From contig CM034541.1 in NCBI GenBank assembly GCA_020002185.1, positions 33,293,852-33,357,851 on the forward strand: a DNA stretch of 64,000 nucleotides. The letters are read 5' to 3'. The notes below the pieces were generated by a model that searched no databases, was not told the origin of the DNA, and saw nothing but the letters and a program-made list of their open reading frames with translations. Shown piece after piece: positions 46,283 to 59,300 of the stretch. How positions within the stretch are numbered: position 1 is the first letter of the stretch; the number at the start of each line of letters is the position of its first letter. Position numbers and translations under genes: made by a program. The stretch is from Paraescarpia echinospica (Eukaryota > Annelida > Polychaeta > Sabellida > Siboglinidae).

Positions 46283-46351
46283 AAATGGAATCGAGACGAC
46301 GTGCCTGACCCCCGACCTCCGGGGGTCAGGCACGTCGTCTCGATTCCATTT
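46283..46351. repeat. Perfect 31-bp inverted repeat, 7-base loop
   Basis: AAATGGAATCGAGACGACGT and the next 11 bases (46283-46313) are exactly inverted at 46321-46351 around GACCTCC. It lies inside the hAT remnant and is GC-richer than its surroundings. Confidence 0.92.
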
Positions 46352-47244
46352 TGTATAACGAGGATTGAAAACAAATGAAAATAGTAAACTTCCAGAAATC
46401 CGTGAGCATCGTCTCTCACGGAGTCACGGCCGTAAGCCTGTGAGTGTGTAAATCTAAAAAATCCGTGAGAGTGAGACTCACGGATAAACCGTGAGACTTG
46501 ACACCTCTGGGTCAAGGCATGTTTCTTAGTAAGCTACAGTGAATGTCCAAGTTAACTCAGAGTCGGAGATCATTCACAAGACGACATGTATCATTGACTT
46601 TGTTAGCAGTCTGTAACTTGCCAACAATCGTGAATATATTTATTTTGTGCAGCTGATCTTTGTACTCTAGTCTGTATTTCTCTTGTTTTGTTAACTGTGA
46701 ATGTGACGGTCATCTATTGAAAAATGCTGAGGTGTGAGCAGCTAGTCAAATGTTCTCGAATTAGTCCAGTGAACAGGCCTGTTAGATGGCGATCTACCCA
46801 AGAGCACTGATATCAGACCTGATATCATATACTGTGATATCAGATATGGACATGGGCTGTGTATAGTACTCTTTTCAATTAAACTTATTGTGTAGTCTGA
46901 GCACAGGCCTAGATGTATCAGTCATACGTGAAAGCATGAGTGGTTACTCTTGAATGTCACGTGTTCCCGTGAAAATCCTTCACCTTTGTCAAACTAGTTG
47001 AGAAGTATGTGAATATACTTCCAAGTTGATGCTTGGATCTGTGCATTGGTGGATTCTGTGGTGCCAAAGTGGTAGGTTGACAGCCGGGTTCACCTAGTTG
47101 GTGATGTCACCTTTTTAGGCAGTACTTTAATGTTTTTATATGTCTTTCTCTGACCATGGCCCAGCTAAGAAAATAGGACTTGTCAGGAGGAGGTGAGAGT
47201 TGGTCATATTCATGTTATTCATATATTCCCTTGCTACCCAGAGA

Positions 47245-48671
47245 TCCCCCCACCCCCTCTTGTTCCCCCAACCCCTCCTTGTTCCACCCAACCCCTCCTT
47301 GTTCCACCCACCCCCTCCTTGTTCCACCCAACCCCTCCTTGTTCCATCACCCCTCCTTGTTCCATCCACCCCCTCCTTGTTCCATCACCCCTCCTTGTTC
47401 CACCACCACTCCTTGTTCCACCCACCCCCTCCTTGTTCCACCCACCCCCTCTTTGTTCCATCACCCCTCCTTGTTCCACCACCCCTTTGTTCCACCCAAT
47501 CTCTCCTTGTTCCATCACCCCTCCTTGTTCCACCCACCCCCTCCTTGTTCCATCACCTCTCCTTGTTCCACCACCACCCCATGTTCCACCCACTCCCTCC
47601 TTGTTCCACCCACCCCCTCCTTGTTTCACCCACCCCCTCTTTGTTCCATCACCCTTCCTTGTTCCACCCACCCCCTCCTTGTTCCATCACCCCCCTTGTT
47701 CCACCCACACCCTCCTTGTTCCACCACCTCCTTGTTCCACCTCCGTGTTCCACCCACTCCCTCCTTGTTCCATCACCCCTCCTTGTTCCACCACCCCCTT
47801 GTTCCACCCATCCCTCCTTGTTCCATCACCCCTCCTTGTTCCACCATCCCCCTTGTTCCACCCACTCCCTCCTTGTTCCACCCACCCCCTCCTTGTTTCA
47901 CCCACTCCCTCCTTGTTCCACCCACCCCATCCTTGTTCCACCACCCCCTTGTTCCACCCACCTCCTCCTTGTTCCATCACCCCTCCTTGTTCCACCACCC
48001 CCCTTGTTCCACCCACCCCCTTCTTGTTCCACCTACCCCCTCCTTGTTCCACCACCCCCCTTATTCCACCCACCCCCTACTTGTTCTACCACCCCCCTTG
48101 TTCCACCCACCCCCCTCCTTGTTCCACCCACCCATCCTTGTTTCACCACCCCCTTGTTCCATCACCCCTCCTTGTTCCACCACCCCCATTGTTCCACCCA
48201 CCCACCCCCTCCATGTTCCATCACCCCCCTTGTTCCACTCACCCGCTCTGTGTTCCACCCACCCCCTCCTTGTTCCATCACCCCTTCTTGTTCCACCACC
48301 CCTCCTTTTTCCATCACCACCCTTGTTCCACCCACCCCCTCCTTGTTCCACCCAACTTCTTTGTTCCATCACCCTCCTTGTTCCCACCATCCCCTTGTTC
48401 CACCCACCCTCCTTGTTCCACCCACCCTCCTTGTTCCACTCACCCTTGTTCCACCCACCCTCCTTGTTCCACCACCCCCTTGTTCCACCCACCCTCCTTG
48501 TTCCATCACCCTTCCTTGTTCCACCACCCCCTTGTTCCACCTCACCCTCCTTGTTCCACCCACCCCCCCCCACCCCCCCCTTGTTCCACCCACCCCCTCC
48601 TTGTTCCACCCACTCCCTCCTTGTTCCACCACCCCCCTTGTTCCACCCACCCGCTCCTTGTTCCCCTCACC
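47245..48671. repeat. C-rich minisatellite, unit about 16-20 bp
   Basis: 1.4 kb of CCTTGTTCCACCCACCCC with variants CCATCACCC and CCACCACCCC. Every frame is open on the plus strand (about 500 codons of Pro/Ser/Leu/Phe) and partly on the minus strand (Gly/Trp-rich); these are artefacts of low complexity, not a gene. The minus strand has frequent G-runs. Confidence 0.95.
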
Positions 48672-50267
48672 ACTTGGTCACTGTGACATAGATCTGAGAT
48701 GGTACATAAGAGGAGATAACATATCTGCCACATGAACTAAATCCTGGACAAGTCACTGACCATTCAAGAAAATAGCCATCTAAGCCAACTGGACATTATG
48801 AGAGATAATATGTCCAGCTATGTTATCAAGTGAAGACCATCTACCTGTTCACATGACACGAGAGAATGATTGAGTTTATTTGACGCTGAAGAAGTAAACA
48901 AGAAGGTTATGAAAGCCATGTTGAACAGACAAATACTCCAAAAGGTAACTTGACTTTCTTCAATATGCATATCACAGTCTGGTACAAATTTTGATTGCTG
49001 ATTTCTGAGTATTTGTTGTTCTTGCAAAATGTTTATCTACTTAAAAAATGTATGTTTGAATTTGTGAAACAGCTTGTGTGTGAGCAGGTTGGATATGTAA
49101 AGTAGCACAGCATGTCATTGTTTGAACGATCCATTGCTTGTCACTCGGGCATTCCAATCTACCAGGGCAATGTGTTGATTTTACAACTGACGTATTGTAC
49201 TATTACAAAGGGTATTAAAATAGAAACTGTATTTGTCTCTTCCAGTTCACTTGTAGCATTAATACAGTGATATTGACAACTTGAAACTACTAAATTACTA
49301 CATTTTTAGAAGAAGTGCTCTGCACCAGGTTGTATGTAAAGACAGTAGTTGGACTCGAGCTCTGGTTCTGTTGACTAACAATTCAACACTTGCCGTGGAG
49401 CTGTGGCACCCCTCTAAAGTAGAATAACTTAGAAGGAGTATTGTTTATGCAATTTAGCTTGAAAAGTAGTCATCTAAAAGCAACATAGTTTGAAAGTAAG
49501 TCTATTACTGGTGGCTGAGCTAAAAGTGGCATGTGGTGTATAATATATTACAAAGTAATGTTAGTTTGGCTTGAAATGGAATATCATTGAAATTACGTAG
49601 GTTGAAATTGAATATTAACACTGGCTGCATAGCTTAAAAGTGAACTATATTAAAATGGGTTAACTTGAAAGGAGTATTATTTTGTTCCATTTTGAATTTA
49701 GGTATACTATTCTTTTTATTTCTGTAATTTGTTGACGGGCAAAAGTAACGGTTAACAAAGCAGACATAGTAGGTACCTTCCTCAAGTGAAATTTAGTTGA
49801 TTATATAGTCTTATGTTACATCAGAGACCATTACAGGATACTGGATAATTGGTTTCCAAAAATCCCGCAACTGAAATGGCTTCCTGCCAGAAATCGGCAG
49901 CTTATCACAGCTAATTTAAAGTCACCGCACTGATATGTACTATTTCAAGTAACACATATAATTCTTCACAGTTACGTGAATACCTAGACAGGATGCATAG
50001 AATTCTATAATATATGCATTGAACTGGGCAGGTGGGGTTGTATTACAGTTTAGTGAAATGTGACCAAAAAAGTAACTGACCTTCTAAAGTAAGAGTTAGT
50101 GGAAAAACATGCGTCATAGTTTTGTCATCTTTAGTTGTTCCTTGCCACAACAAGATCTTCATGCAGAGCACTCTAACCCCGTCATGCTTGAGTGCACTTG
50201 CCGAAGCCAAGGCCCGCCCACTAACTCTAATGTTACCCTATGATATTCAGAAGTGATCTTCATCCGA

Positions 50268-50330
50268 ATGGAGCCGGTTCACCTACCACTGCTGCTGGTC
50301 CTGTTAGTCTCATCTCCCTACTGCTTCAAA
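50268..50330 (+). CDS. TNFR-like gene exon 1 (signal peptide)
   Basis: 21 codons, Met then a leucine core (LPLLLVLLVSS). Donor AAA|GTGAGT, phase 0. Confidence 0.75.
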
Positions 50331-53300
50331 GTGAGTCGCAATTACATAGCTTACATTTATTTGCAATTTATTTTATTGTCACTGGCCTTGTCAATAAGTA
50401 GGTACTGGTAGTCTTGTTTTTACATCAGAATAATAAATAAATTATGTACACAGTGTTGTCTCTCCCGCTAAAAGCCAGCTCAAAGGTACAGTTTTAAAAT
50501 TAGAAAAATAAGTTAAAGTATGTTAATCATGTGATGTAAGTGAATTAAAATTCTACAAACGTAAGTAAATTCTTGCTGGCTACAGTAGCTCTATGAAACA
50601 TACTTTGTTAACTAATAATGGAGGTGTTTATTTGTATAAATAGGAGAAACAACATTAGTTTTATGCATACTTTCCTCTTCTATTCTACCTGGTTTCTATA
50701 TCCCAAGGGAATAATAGAAATATTCAAACTTTTGTGGCCTCACAGAACCAATATGTTATTGATCTAGGGAAACCCATACAGCTGCTGCATTAGCTGTTAA
50801 CAAGCACTTGCACTGGCCTTGTCGAAAATACCCTAGGTTTAAACCAGTGCTGTGCAAGACTACAATTAGTATTATTCAAGTCACTACTTGTCTTTCAGGC
50901 GTCGAGTGTATTTCGTCACTGTCCGAGCGGTCAGATCCTGAGTGCGGTCGACTCCCTGTGCTACACGTGTAGTCCATGTGCCTGTCCAGACAGCGTGGTC
51001 CAAGACGGCTGTCTTGCTCAGGGCTATGAGTCTTCACATGCCTGTTTACCCATGCAGACATGTACGGACACAGCACAACACAATCATCTTGTTGCACGTA
51101 GGTCTTTTTTTCTGATTATTATAGTTTGTACTTAACTTCACACATTAAAAGGGGGGGTCTGTTCCCAGTTTTTTATTGATTAATTTATTAATTAATATGG
51201 TATGAAGTCTAACCTGTATAATACATATGTTGCAGCTATACTGCCCACCAAATTGTGTTTAGTTAGCCTGTAACAATGTTCACCATTTGAAAGTTTCAAC
51301 CCCGCAGCAAATGGTAAAACAAAACATCCAGTTTTAAAACAAGGTTTATTGGCAATATGGCCGAGACGGGCTCAGGTAACTGCAGTACCCTTTGATGTTC
51401 AACAAGTTCCCATTTTCCCACATTAAATTTGGCAGATATCCTGTTAAAAATTAGTATGCTGGGTAAATCCGGGTAGAGCAACAGACTGCCACCCTTTAAA
51501 TGATAAAATATGCGTAAATGTTCAAAACAAAACAGATATTGCAAGTACAGTTTACAAGGAAAGCATTGACAAAATATACACAGTTCTGTGAGTTCAAAGG
51601 TCGGAAATATTATAGACAGTTTAATACGCCCACTTGTAAATAATGTAGTTAAGGCTGACCTGAACTGTGCAGTTACAAAAAAATATTGTTGATGTGCATT
51701 CACAAAAGACTCTATTCAACCAAGTATTACAGTTTATATTATCGAAGACATTGAATACTAGCTGAGTTGCCTGGCTTTGCACAGAAAAAACACTTTTTTA
51801 CAAAATGCCACGTCTGTGCCAATGAATATCTACAAATTCAGTCTTAGGGAGTGCTCATACACTCTTGTGCACTGGAATGTGACCCATCCTCCAATAATTT
51901 GTACTGAAATCTAATACATAAAAGTATTGTTAGCACAATTCTGAACACTGAAGACAGACCCAACCCCCAATGTCCAACACTTGATCCCCAAGATGCAGTG
52001 CCTTTAAACTGAACCCAGGGTCCATACCGGTCCTTGAAATTCTTGAAAACCTTGAGTTACACCAAGCCCAATCTACCTCTGGTCTTTGTTCACTGGTAGC
52101 CAGTGCATTCCTGCTGATCTCAGCCTGAACACAGGTAGCCTTATCTGCTTATTTGGCTTAATCCATGGCACTTATGTTGACTACATTTGCCCACTGACCC
52201 TGGTAGCCTTTGTTCAATAGTACCTCCCCTCTGGCTCATGAGGTGATTCAGCACTCCTGCTGCTCATTGGCTTATCTGCTTGTATTGCACAACAGTTGCC
52301 TATGGACCCTTTTTATGATGCAGGTCTTCCTGTTCATTCAAATTGATCTTCCTTGACCAATCACTTGTTTATGGATATGGGTGTTACATCCTTATATTTA
52401 GCAGGGCATTTATCTATGGTGCAGTTCACATGTGTAGATGCTTGAATTATAAATAAAGTCACAGGAAAAAATCATGGAAATTAAGTTACAGATTGTGCTA
52501 GGAAAATAAGTCACAGAACTTCATTAACATAGCAAATTTCAGCACAAGTAAGATTTATCAATGACTTTTTATCAAACATATGAACTGGATTTGTTGTTTT
52601 ATTGAAGTTAATTTTGATTATTAAAACAAATATTCACCTGAATTTATTTTATATTTCCACTCATATTTAAATACAGAGACCTGTAAATTTAAACTTGAGC
52701 ACAAGTGAGATTTGTGTGATTTTTATCAAACTTTTGCACTAAACTTGTTGATATCTTGGAATGTAATTTTTATTTTTAAAACTTATCCACCCAACTTTAT
52801 TGAATATTTCCACTAACAAATACTCAAAATACAAAGAACTCAAAATTTGAATTTGTGATTTTGTTCATGTGATTTTATTTCCTGTGACTTTTTTCCTATG
52901 ACTATTTCCTACATTCGTCCAGATCTATTATGTGTTAGCATTTCACTCCATCTTTTTTTGACCGGCTAGGATGCATGAATGGTCTGGTGGCAATTCATTC
53001 TCGGCTAAATAGCCTTGAATTTTCCTTTCATTAGACTTGAAAAGCCTTGAAATAGCCTTGAATCTGGTGTCAGTCTTCGTGTACGGATCCTGTGAACCCA
53101 TCCCAAATTCTTGCAGCCCGTCCACCATGATAAATTGTAACTGGCCATGCCTTAAACTACAGCCACACTGCAGAGTTACATTGTTTCTTTGAAGCATGGA
53201 CATACAGTATAAATAAAATTTGTTCTAACATCCTTACCGATGAAATAACAGATTCAGAAGTTGCCATTTGCTAATGGCACATTAGGAATGATGTGCGTGA

Positions 53301-56300
53301 CCTCGGTCAAGCTTTGCCTGCCAATTTTGTTTACATATACACGAGCATGACAAGGGCAGCATCATGACAAGGGCAGCATCATGACAAGGGCAGCATCGCA
53401 TCTGCTACATCAATCGTTCCCACATGACATATACTAATTCAATTGGCTGGCAAGTTCGTCAGGGGTTAGCCTAAAAGGTGGTCCAAAGTGGATAATTATA
53501 GAGACAGCAGGGACAGTCTACTAGGAGGACCAGAGTGGAGGGTGGACTGGGTTATAGAGACAGCGGGGACTGTCTAATAGGAGGACCAAAATGGAGGTGT
53601 GGATGGGGTTATAGAGACAGCAGGGACTGTCTAATAGGAGGACGAGAGTGGAGGGTGGACTGGGTTACAGAGACAGCAGGGACAGTCTAATAGGAGGACC
53701 AGAGTGGAGGGTGGACTGGGTTATAGAGACAGCAGGGACAGTCTAGTAGGAGGACCAGAGTGGAGAGTGGTTTGGGTTATAGAGACAACAGGGACAGTCT
53801 AATAGGAGGACCGGAGTGGAGAGTGGATTGGGTTATAGAGACTGCAGGGACAGTCTAATAGGAGGACCAGAGTGGAGGGTGGATTGGGTTATATAGACAG
53901 CAGGGACAGTCTTCTAGGAGGACCAGAGTGGAGGGTGGACTGGGTTATAGAGACAGCAGGGACTGTCTAATAGGAGGACCAGAGTGGAGGGTGGACGGGG
54001 TTATAGAGACAGCAGGGACAGTCTAATAGGAGGACAAGGGTGGAGGGTGGACTGGGTTATAGAGACAGCAGGGACTGCTTAATAGGTCGACTAGAGTGGA
54101 GTGTGGACTGGGTTATAGAGGCAGCAGGGACAGACTAATAGGAGGTCTAGAGTGGAGGTGTGGTCTGGGTTATAGAGACAGCAGGGACAGTCTTATAGGT
54201 GGACCAGAGTGGAGGGTGGACAGGGTTATAGAGACAGCACGAATAGTCTAATAAGTGGACCAGAGCGGAGGGTGGACTGGGTTATAGAGACACTAGGAAC
54301 AGTCTAATAGGTGGACCAGAGTGGAGGGTGGACTGGGTTATAGAGACAGCAGGGACAGTCTAATAGGAGGACCAGAGTGGAGGGTGGACAGGGTTATAGA
54401 GACAGCACGAATAGTCTAATAAGTGGACCAGAGCGGAGGGTGGACTGGGTTATAGAGACACCAGGGACAGTCTAATAGGTGGACCAGAGTGGAGGGTGGA
54501 CAGGGTTATAGAGACAGCACGAATAGTCTAATAAGTGGGCCAGAGCGGAGGGTGGACTGGGTTATAGAGACACCAGGGACAGTCTAATAGGTGGACCAGA
54601 GTGGAGGGTGGACTGGGTTACAGAGACAGCAGGGACAGTCTAATAGGAGGACCAGAGTGGAGGGTGGACCGGGTTATAGAGACAGCAGGGACAACATACA
54701 ATACATAAACATGTTGTCTGATTAAAACAAACCATATGTGGATCTTTAAAACAAATTTGGGTTGGAAAATTTGTAGAATACTGCACAACAATATTTGATG
54801 ACAGCAAATATCGGTCTGTGTACCTTTAGTGGTGTCTTTTAGTCTATCTCATGTTACCAACTAGTGGTTGTCTGAGAATAAGCACTGTTTGTGTTGTGTT
54901 TAACAAACTGGATGGATGGCATGATCATTTTTACTTAGTCTTTCAAAGGTCCTGATAGTGCAAAATGCCTGGTACTACAAGATTTCAATTACAAATACAT
55001 TTTAATGTGTTGCTATGTTACAATGCAATGTGATGATTATGATCTCAATCATGCAGTAATTTAATGCAATGCAATAGTAATCGTTTCTGAACTTAGCAAT
55101 TGAGAGCAAACATTCAATCACGTACAACATAATAGTGTACTATAACTAATTGGTTCGGGGAAGATGTTTATGAAATTCGCATCCTTGGGTCATTGTGACC
55201 CAATGAATATATCATGAGGTTACTCCCTCAAAGTCTGTAGTTACTCTTGTCTGGATTGCTTCTTTTAGATAAAAAAATTGTTGTTTACGAAGTGGTCTGT
55301 GTTTGGTTCCGCTGTGAACATTGAGGTCAAGGTCAGCCACACAGTACACTCTTTCACCCCTTGTTTACTTCATGGATGCCTAGGCACAACCTCCACTTGC
55401 CAACTGATAAACACCAATTGTGTTAGCTATGACCAATCATTTTGTAAAGCCCCGGGCTTACAGTGCTGGTGAAGGAACACAGAGGCAAAAAAAGCCTGAG
55501 TTATTTGCGGATGAATAGAACAGCAGAGTAACTGATAAAGTCATGATCAGTGTAAGGTTGAGAATAATAAAGCTAGAAAATTTCAGACACCAATAAAAAG
55601 TAGTTGTACAAACTTCAGACCAGAGTACAGTAGCACCGGACTAAATCTTTGTCATAAAGATGATTGGATAATTTTAATCTTGGCAATCTGTAAAAATATT
55701 ATAATGTTTGCTACTTTTTTTGTATAAAACTGTTTCTGTCTTCAGTAAGTCTAATGTGGATTGTGTGATTCAAAAAGTCATGTGGCACTTTACAAATGTA
55801 GACACTGACTTGTTCACTTGATAACCTGTCAACATTGTAACATTACAATAGGGGTAAAGTAATAATGTCTTTTATGGGCATGGTTACCTTAGCAACCATG
55901 CCCTCTTTCACACTTAGCACATGTGTGGTACATCATACAAGCTCATTTCCCACTCTCCCATCCCCTTCGGTACTACTTTGTCTCCCTCTTTCCCTCTCTC
56001 CTACACCCTCTTTCCAATCGTCTCTCACTCCCACATTGCCACTACGTCTTTCCTTCCTTTCATTTCTTACTCAGTCTCATCTTCATCCTTCCTGTCCCTT
56101 TTTCAAACTGTCTCTACTTCAATACCTTCCTATTAAACCCATCCAGTTTCACCCCATATTTCTCCCTTGCTTAGCACGTCATTCGCTTAGGAAAAAGGCA
56201 GTCAGAGGTAAGTTCTTATATAGCGCAGTATCCAGTCCTTGGGAGTGCTTAAAGTACTTTACACTTTACTCCCCGGCAAACCTGTTCAATCAAACAAACA

Positions 56301-59300
56301 CCATATCATAATTTCCCTGGGAAACATTCAGCCATGTTATACACAAATATCCACCACTGTCTATAGCTAGGTACTCATTCTTACAGCTGAGTGAACTGGA
56401 GCAGTGTGGAGTGAACTTGCCCATGGTTCAAAACAGCAGCACAGGATTTTAACCTGGGTTCTCTCAACTGAGAGTCCAATGCTCTACCACTGTGCCACTG
56501 CACACCACAAGAGGTGTGCAGCAAGTACACAGGTGACTTTAACAAGGCTGCTACCTTCGTATACTTGTCATAATGCAAACTATATTGACAATCACTATTG
56601 AAGGGAGTGTATGCCAGAGGGCAGCGGCTCCGATCGAGGACAAGACAAGGGCATGTTGTTCCGTCATTCACATTTAACGGTCAAGTTCACGTGAAAAACC
56701 TAAATGGACCCGAAGAATGATAACATCTCTGTTTACTAGTGGGCCAAATCAAAAGCCCTCCAGGTAAAAAACAACATCAGATAAATTATTGTTGCACTCG
56801 TCTTTGGAGATGTCCTGATACTGTATACTGTGTTTAATTGTTTTCCTTCTTCCGTCAGTGATGCCACAGTGCTGTCCCCATCACCCGTCTCCCCTACCCC
56901 GTCTCTCACTCATTCTCCCTTCCTCTCCCAACACTGCAGTCTCTCGTCCTAGTCATGGTCTTCCTCTTCTTATCCATCCCTCCTCTTTCAGCCTTCCGAC
57001 CAATGTATCGAGGACTTTTTATTGGGAGGCACTTTTTCTAACACATGCAAAGTGACTCAAACATGCGAATCCTGCCCTGTCCAATGCTTGACTATCTCCA
57101 TTTAGAGAGTGGGGGCGTCATCAGCTGTCACCCTTCCCCCAAACACGTTGGTGGCCTAACCTCTCTTTTCAATGCCTTCCCTTCATTCCATCCAGTCAAC
57201 TGTAATTGACTCCTCGCCACCACTCTTGAAATTCTTTTAATTTCTCCTAAACAAATACGACTTGCCACGCACACAAAGTAAGATTACTTTTCTATATTGT
57301 TATGCATCACTAAATTACGGATCTGGAGCTTTTGGCCAAGGGTGTATATTGACATTGAGGGTTTTTACTGCACCCTCTAATTCTGATATTCACTTATATG
57401 TCGATAAAATTCAAGAACTGTATGCGTGGCTATTGTCCTGGTGCTAGATACCCTCTTTAACCACTCTGCTCTGGTTTTGCACCTACGTGATAGTGTAAGT
57501 AGCATTCATGGTTGCATAATACCTAGTATACATTACAGTACCACATACCATATATATGACCCTATGTCATTCCAGTACATCTGCCTAGACAAGACCGACA
57601 TTCAAGGTGTATAGCTTTTTATCAGTAGCTAATATATGGGTTGTTATAAATTTTAACTATTTACAGATCAGTGAGTCCATTACAGGTTTTCTCCATTTCC
57701 TGTGTGGGATTTTTTATTTCTCCGTCTGTCATAGACTGATAGAGCACTGAAGTGGTGACATTTTGCCACTGCTTGGAGCAAAATCAAACCTGTGTTGCTC
57801 TGCGATCTATATAGTCATCAAACAGCTTACGTTCGAACATTATCTTCTTGTTCCAGAATACATATAACTATTTTGTTTCACCATTTTTGCACCTCACTTT
57901 TGTCTTTTGGAAACTGAAAAAACTACAAGTATGACTTTCAGAATAATGATTATGGTCTGGAACGAAATATAACACTGTGTTAACAAATACAGCTGAAAAC
58001 ATCTGTTGGAACCAACAGGGCCATTTGGACAACAGCGTGACGTCATCACTTCAGTGCTCTATAGACACCTGGTAGAAAGGACCAACAGCTTTAGTCTCTT
58101 CATAAAGATGCGGTCCAAAATACACATTAACAAGAATGCCAGACTCGAATGAGAAGAGAAGGTTTTTATCCTCTGGCTGTTATCTCAAGATCTTGACAAT
58201 CTTGTTGAATCTATAATTATTTCCACATTTCCCTGCTGTATAAAAATGACTGGCCACAGCAAACCGGGTCTATTTTGGACACAATCTAAAAATTGTCTAG
58301 GTCATGTTCTATCAATTTTTTGATTATGGCAGAAAGGCATAGCTTATATAACCTCATTGTCCAATGTCCAGATTGTTTTCCTTGACAAACAATGCAACTT
58401 TAATAAAAAACATGCATTTACAAACCCATAGAACAATAGACAATATCAAATAAAATGACATCTTTACAAAACATGGCTTTTAAAGTCTGCTTACATTTTT
58501 GTAATAAATAAAACACACTGAAGATATTTCAACAAATGAGGTATCATTTTAAAGTTTATGAAGTATGTGAATGGTCTAGTACCACAATAGTTTTGTGATA
58601 TGTTTTCATCAAACGGTCACTGCTATGATACCAGAAATGCCTCTCAGCTAAAATCACCTAAAGCCAGAACTTCCTACTATCAACGTAGTTTCAGTGTGTC
58701 CGATTTGAAATTATGGAATAATTTATCATATGACATTCAAAACAGCCATTATGTTACAGCCATTATGTTACACATATATTTGAGTGCTACACCTCCATTT
58801 TAAATGTGCCTTGTTCTTATCTGTTTCATGTTATTATTTATTTGTTTAATAATTCCTTCATATGTTAACACGTGTTGTATGATTAATGTAAATGTTTCCT
58901 GAATGGTTCAGCTATCGAAATAGTGTAAAACGAAGCTTGTTATCAATGGAAAATAAAATCATCAATCAAAAAAACTTAAATATATCAGGACAAAACAAAA
59001 AGTATGTTTTCGCTTGAAATATTTTACCAAAACCAAAGTAACTGGTAGTAAGGGTTGACATCTCTCTGTACGTTTCAATTTTAAAAAGTTTCATTCGCAG
59101 TTCTTGCTTATCATATTTCCTTGAAGCTCTTTGACTACAATAAACAAAAGTTTTTTTTTTTTATGTCACCTCTGCCGTTATGCTTCATTTCCTTGAGTTA
59201 TTTGTGGCTTAGGCCACAGGATGTGGACAGGCAATTCCATATTTTTAGCTGTGAAAAAGTCAATCAGTGCAGAATGTGAATTACACAGGTAGTTGTTGCG

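Larger units (their letters stand above)
45865..46509. mobile_element. hAT element remnant with 8-bp target duplication
   Basis: GGTCAAGG at 45857-45864 and 46510-46517 flank ends that share GGTGTCAA (left GGTGTCAACCC; right, inverted, CAGAGGTGTCAAG), the common hAT terminus. It encloses a hAT transposase C-terminal fragment and a 31-bp palindrome. The left terminus seems to lack about four bases. Short CCGTGAG/CTCACGG motifs cluster near the right end. Confidence 0.65.
43691..50267. other. Intergenic region between SCAMP and the TNFR-like gene
   Basis: No host gene recognised. It contains a diverged direct duplication of about 85 bp (44010-44178), a small GTATGT microsatellite, a hAT remnant, a palindrome and a C-rich minisatellite; the rest is AT-rich. 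Confidence 0.55.

Noticed and set aside
47180..48735. 500-codon Pro/Ser/Phe-rich open frames on the plus strand
   Set aside because: All three frames are open because of the CCTTGTTCCACCCACCCC array; low complexity, no start context, no homologous domain.
52943..53203. Host gene frame reading FKAISRLFKSNERKIQGYLA
   Set aside because: Lies at the edge of a possible TIR element with repeated CTTGAAA motifs; no splice structure or family match.
56858..57055. Ser/Pro-rich stalk exon for the TNFR-like gene
   Set aside because: An acceptor-like CCGTCAG precedes it and one frame is open, but there is no good donor in the right phase and the stretch is a pyrimidine-rich repeat similar to 55950-56110.
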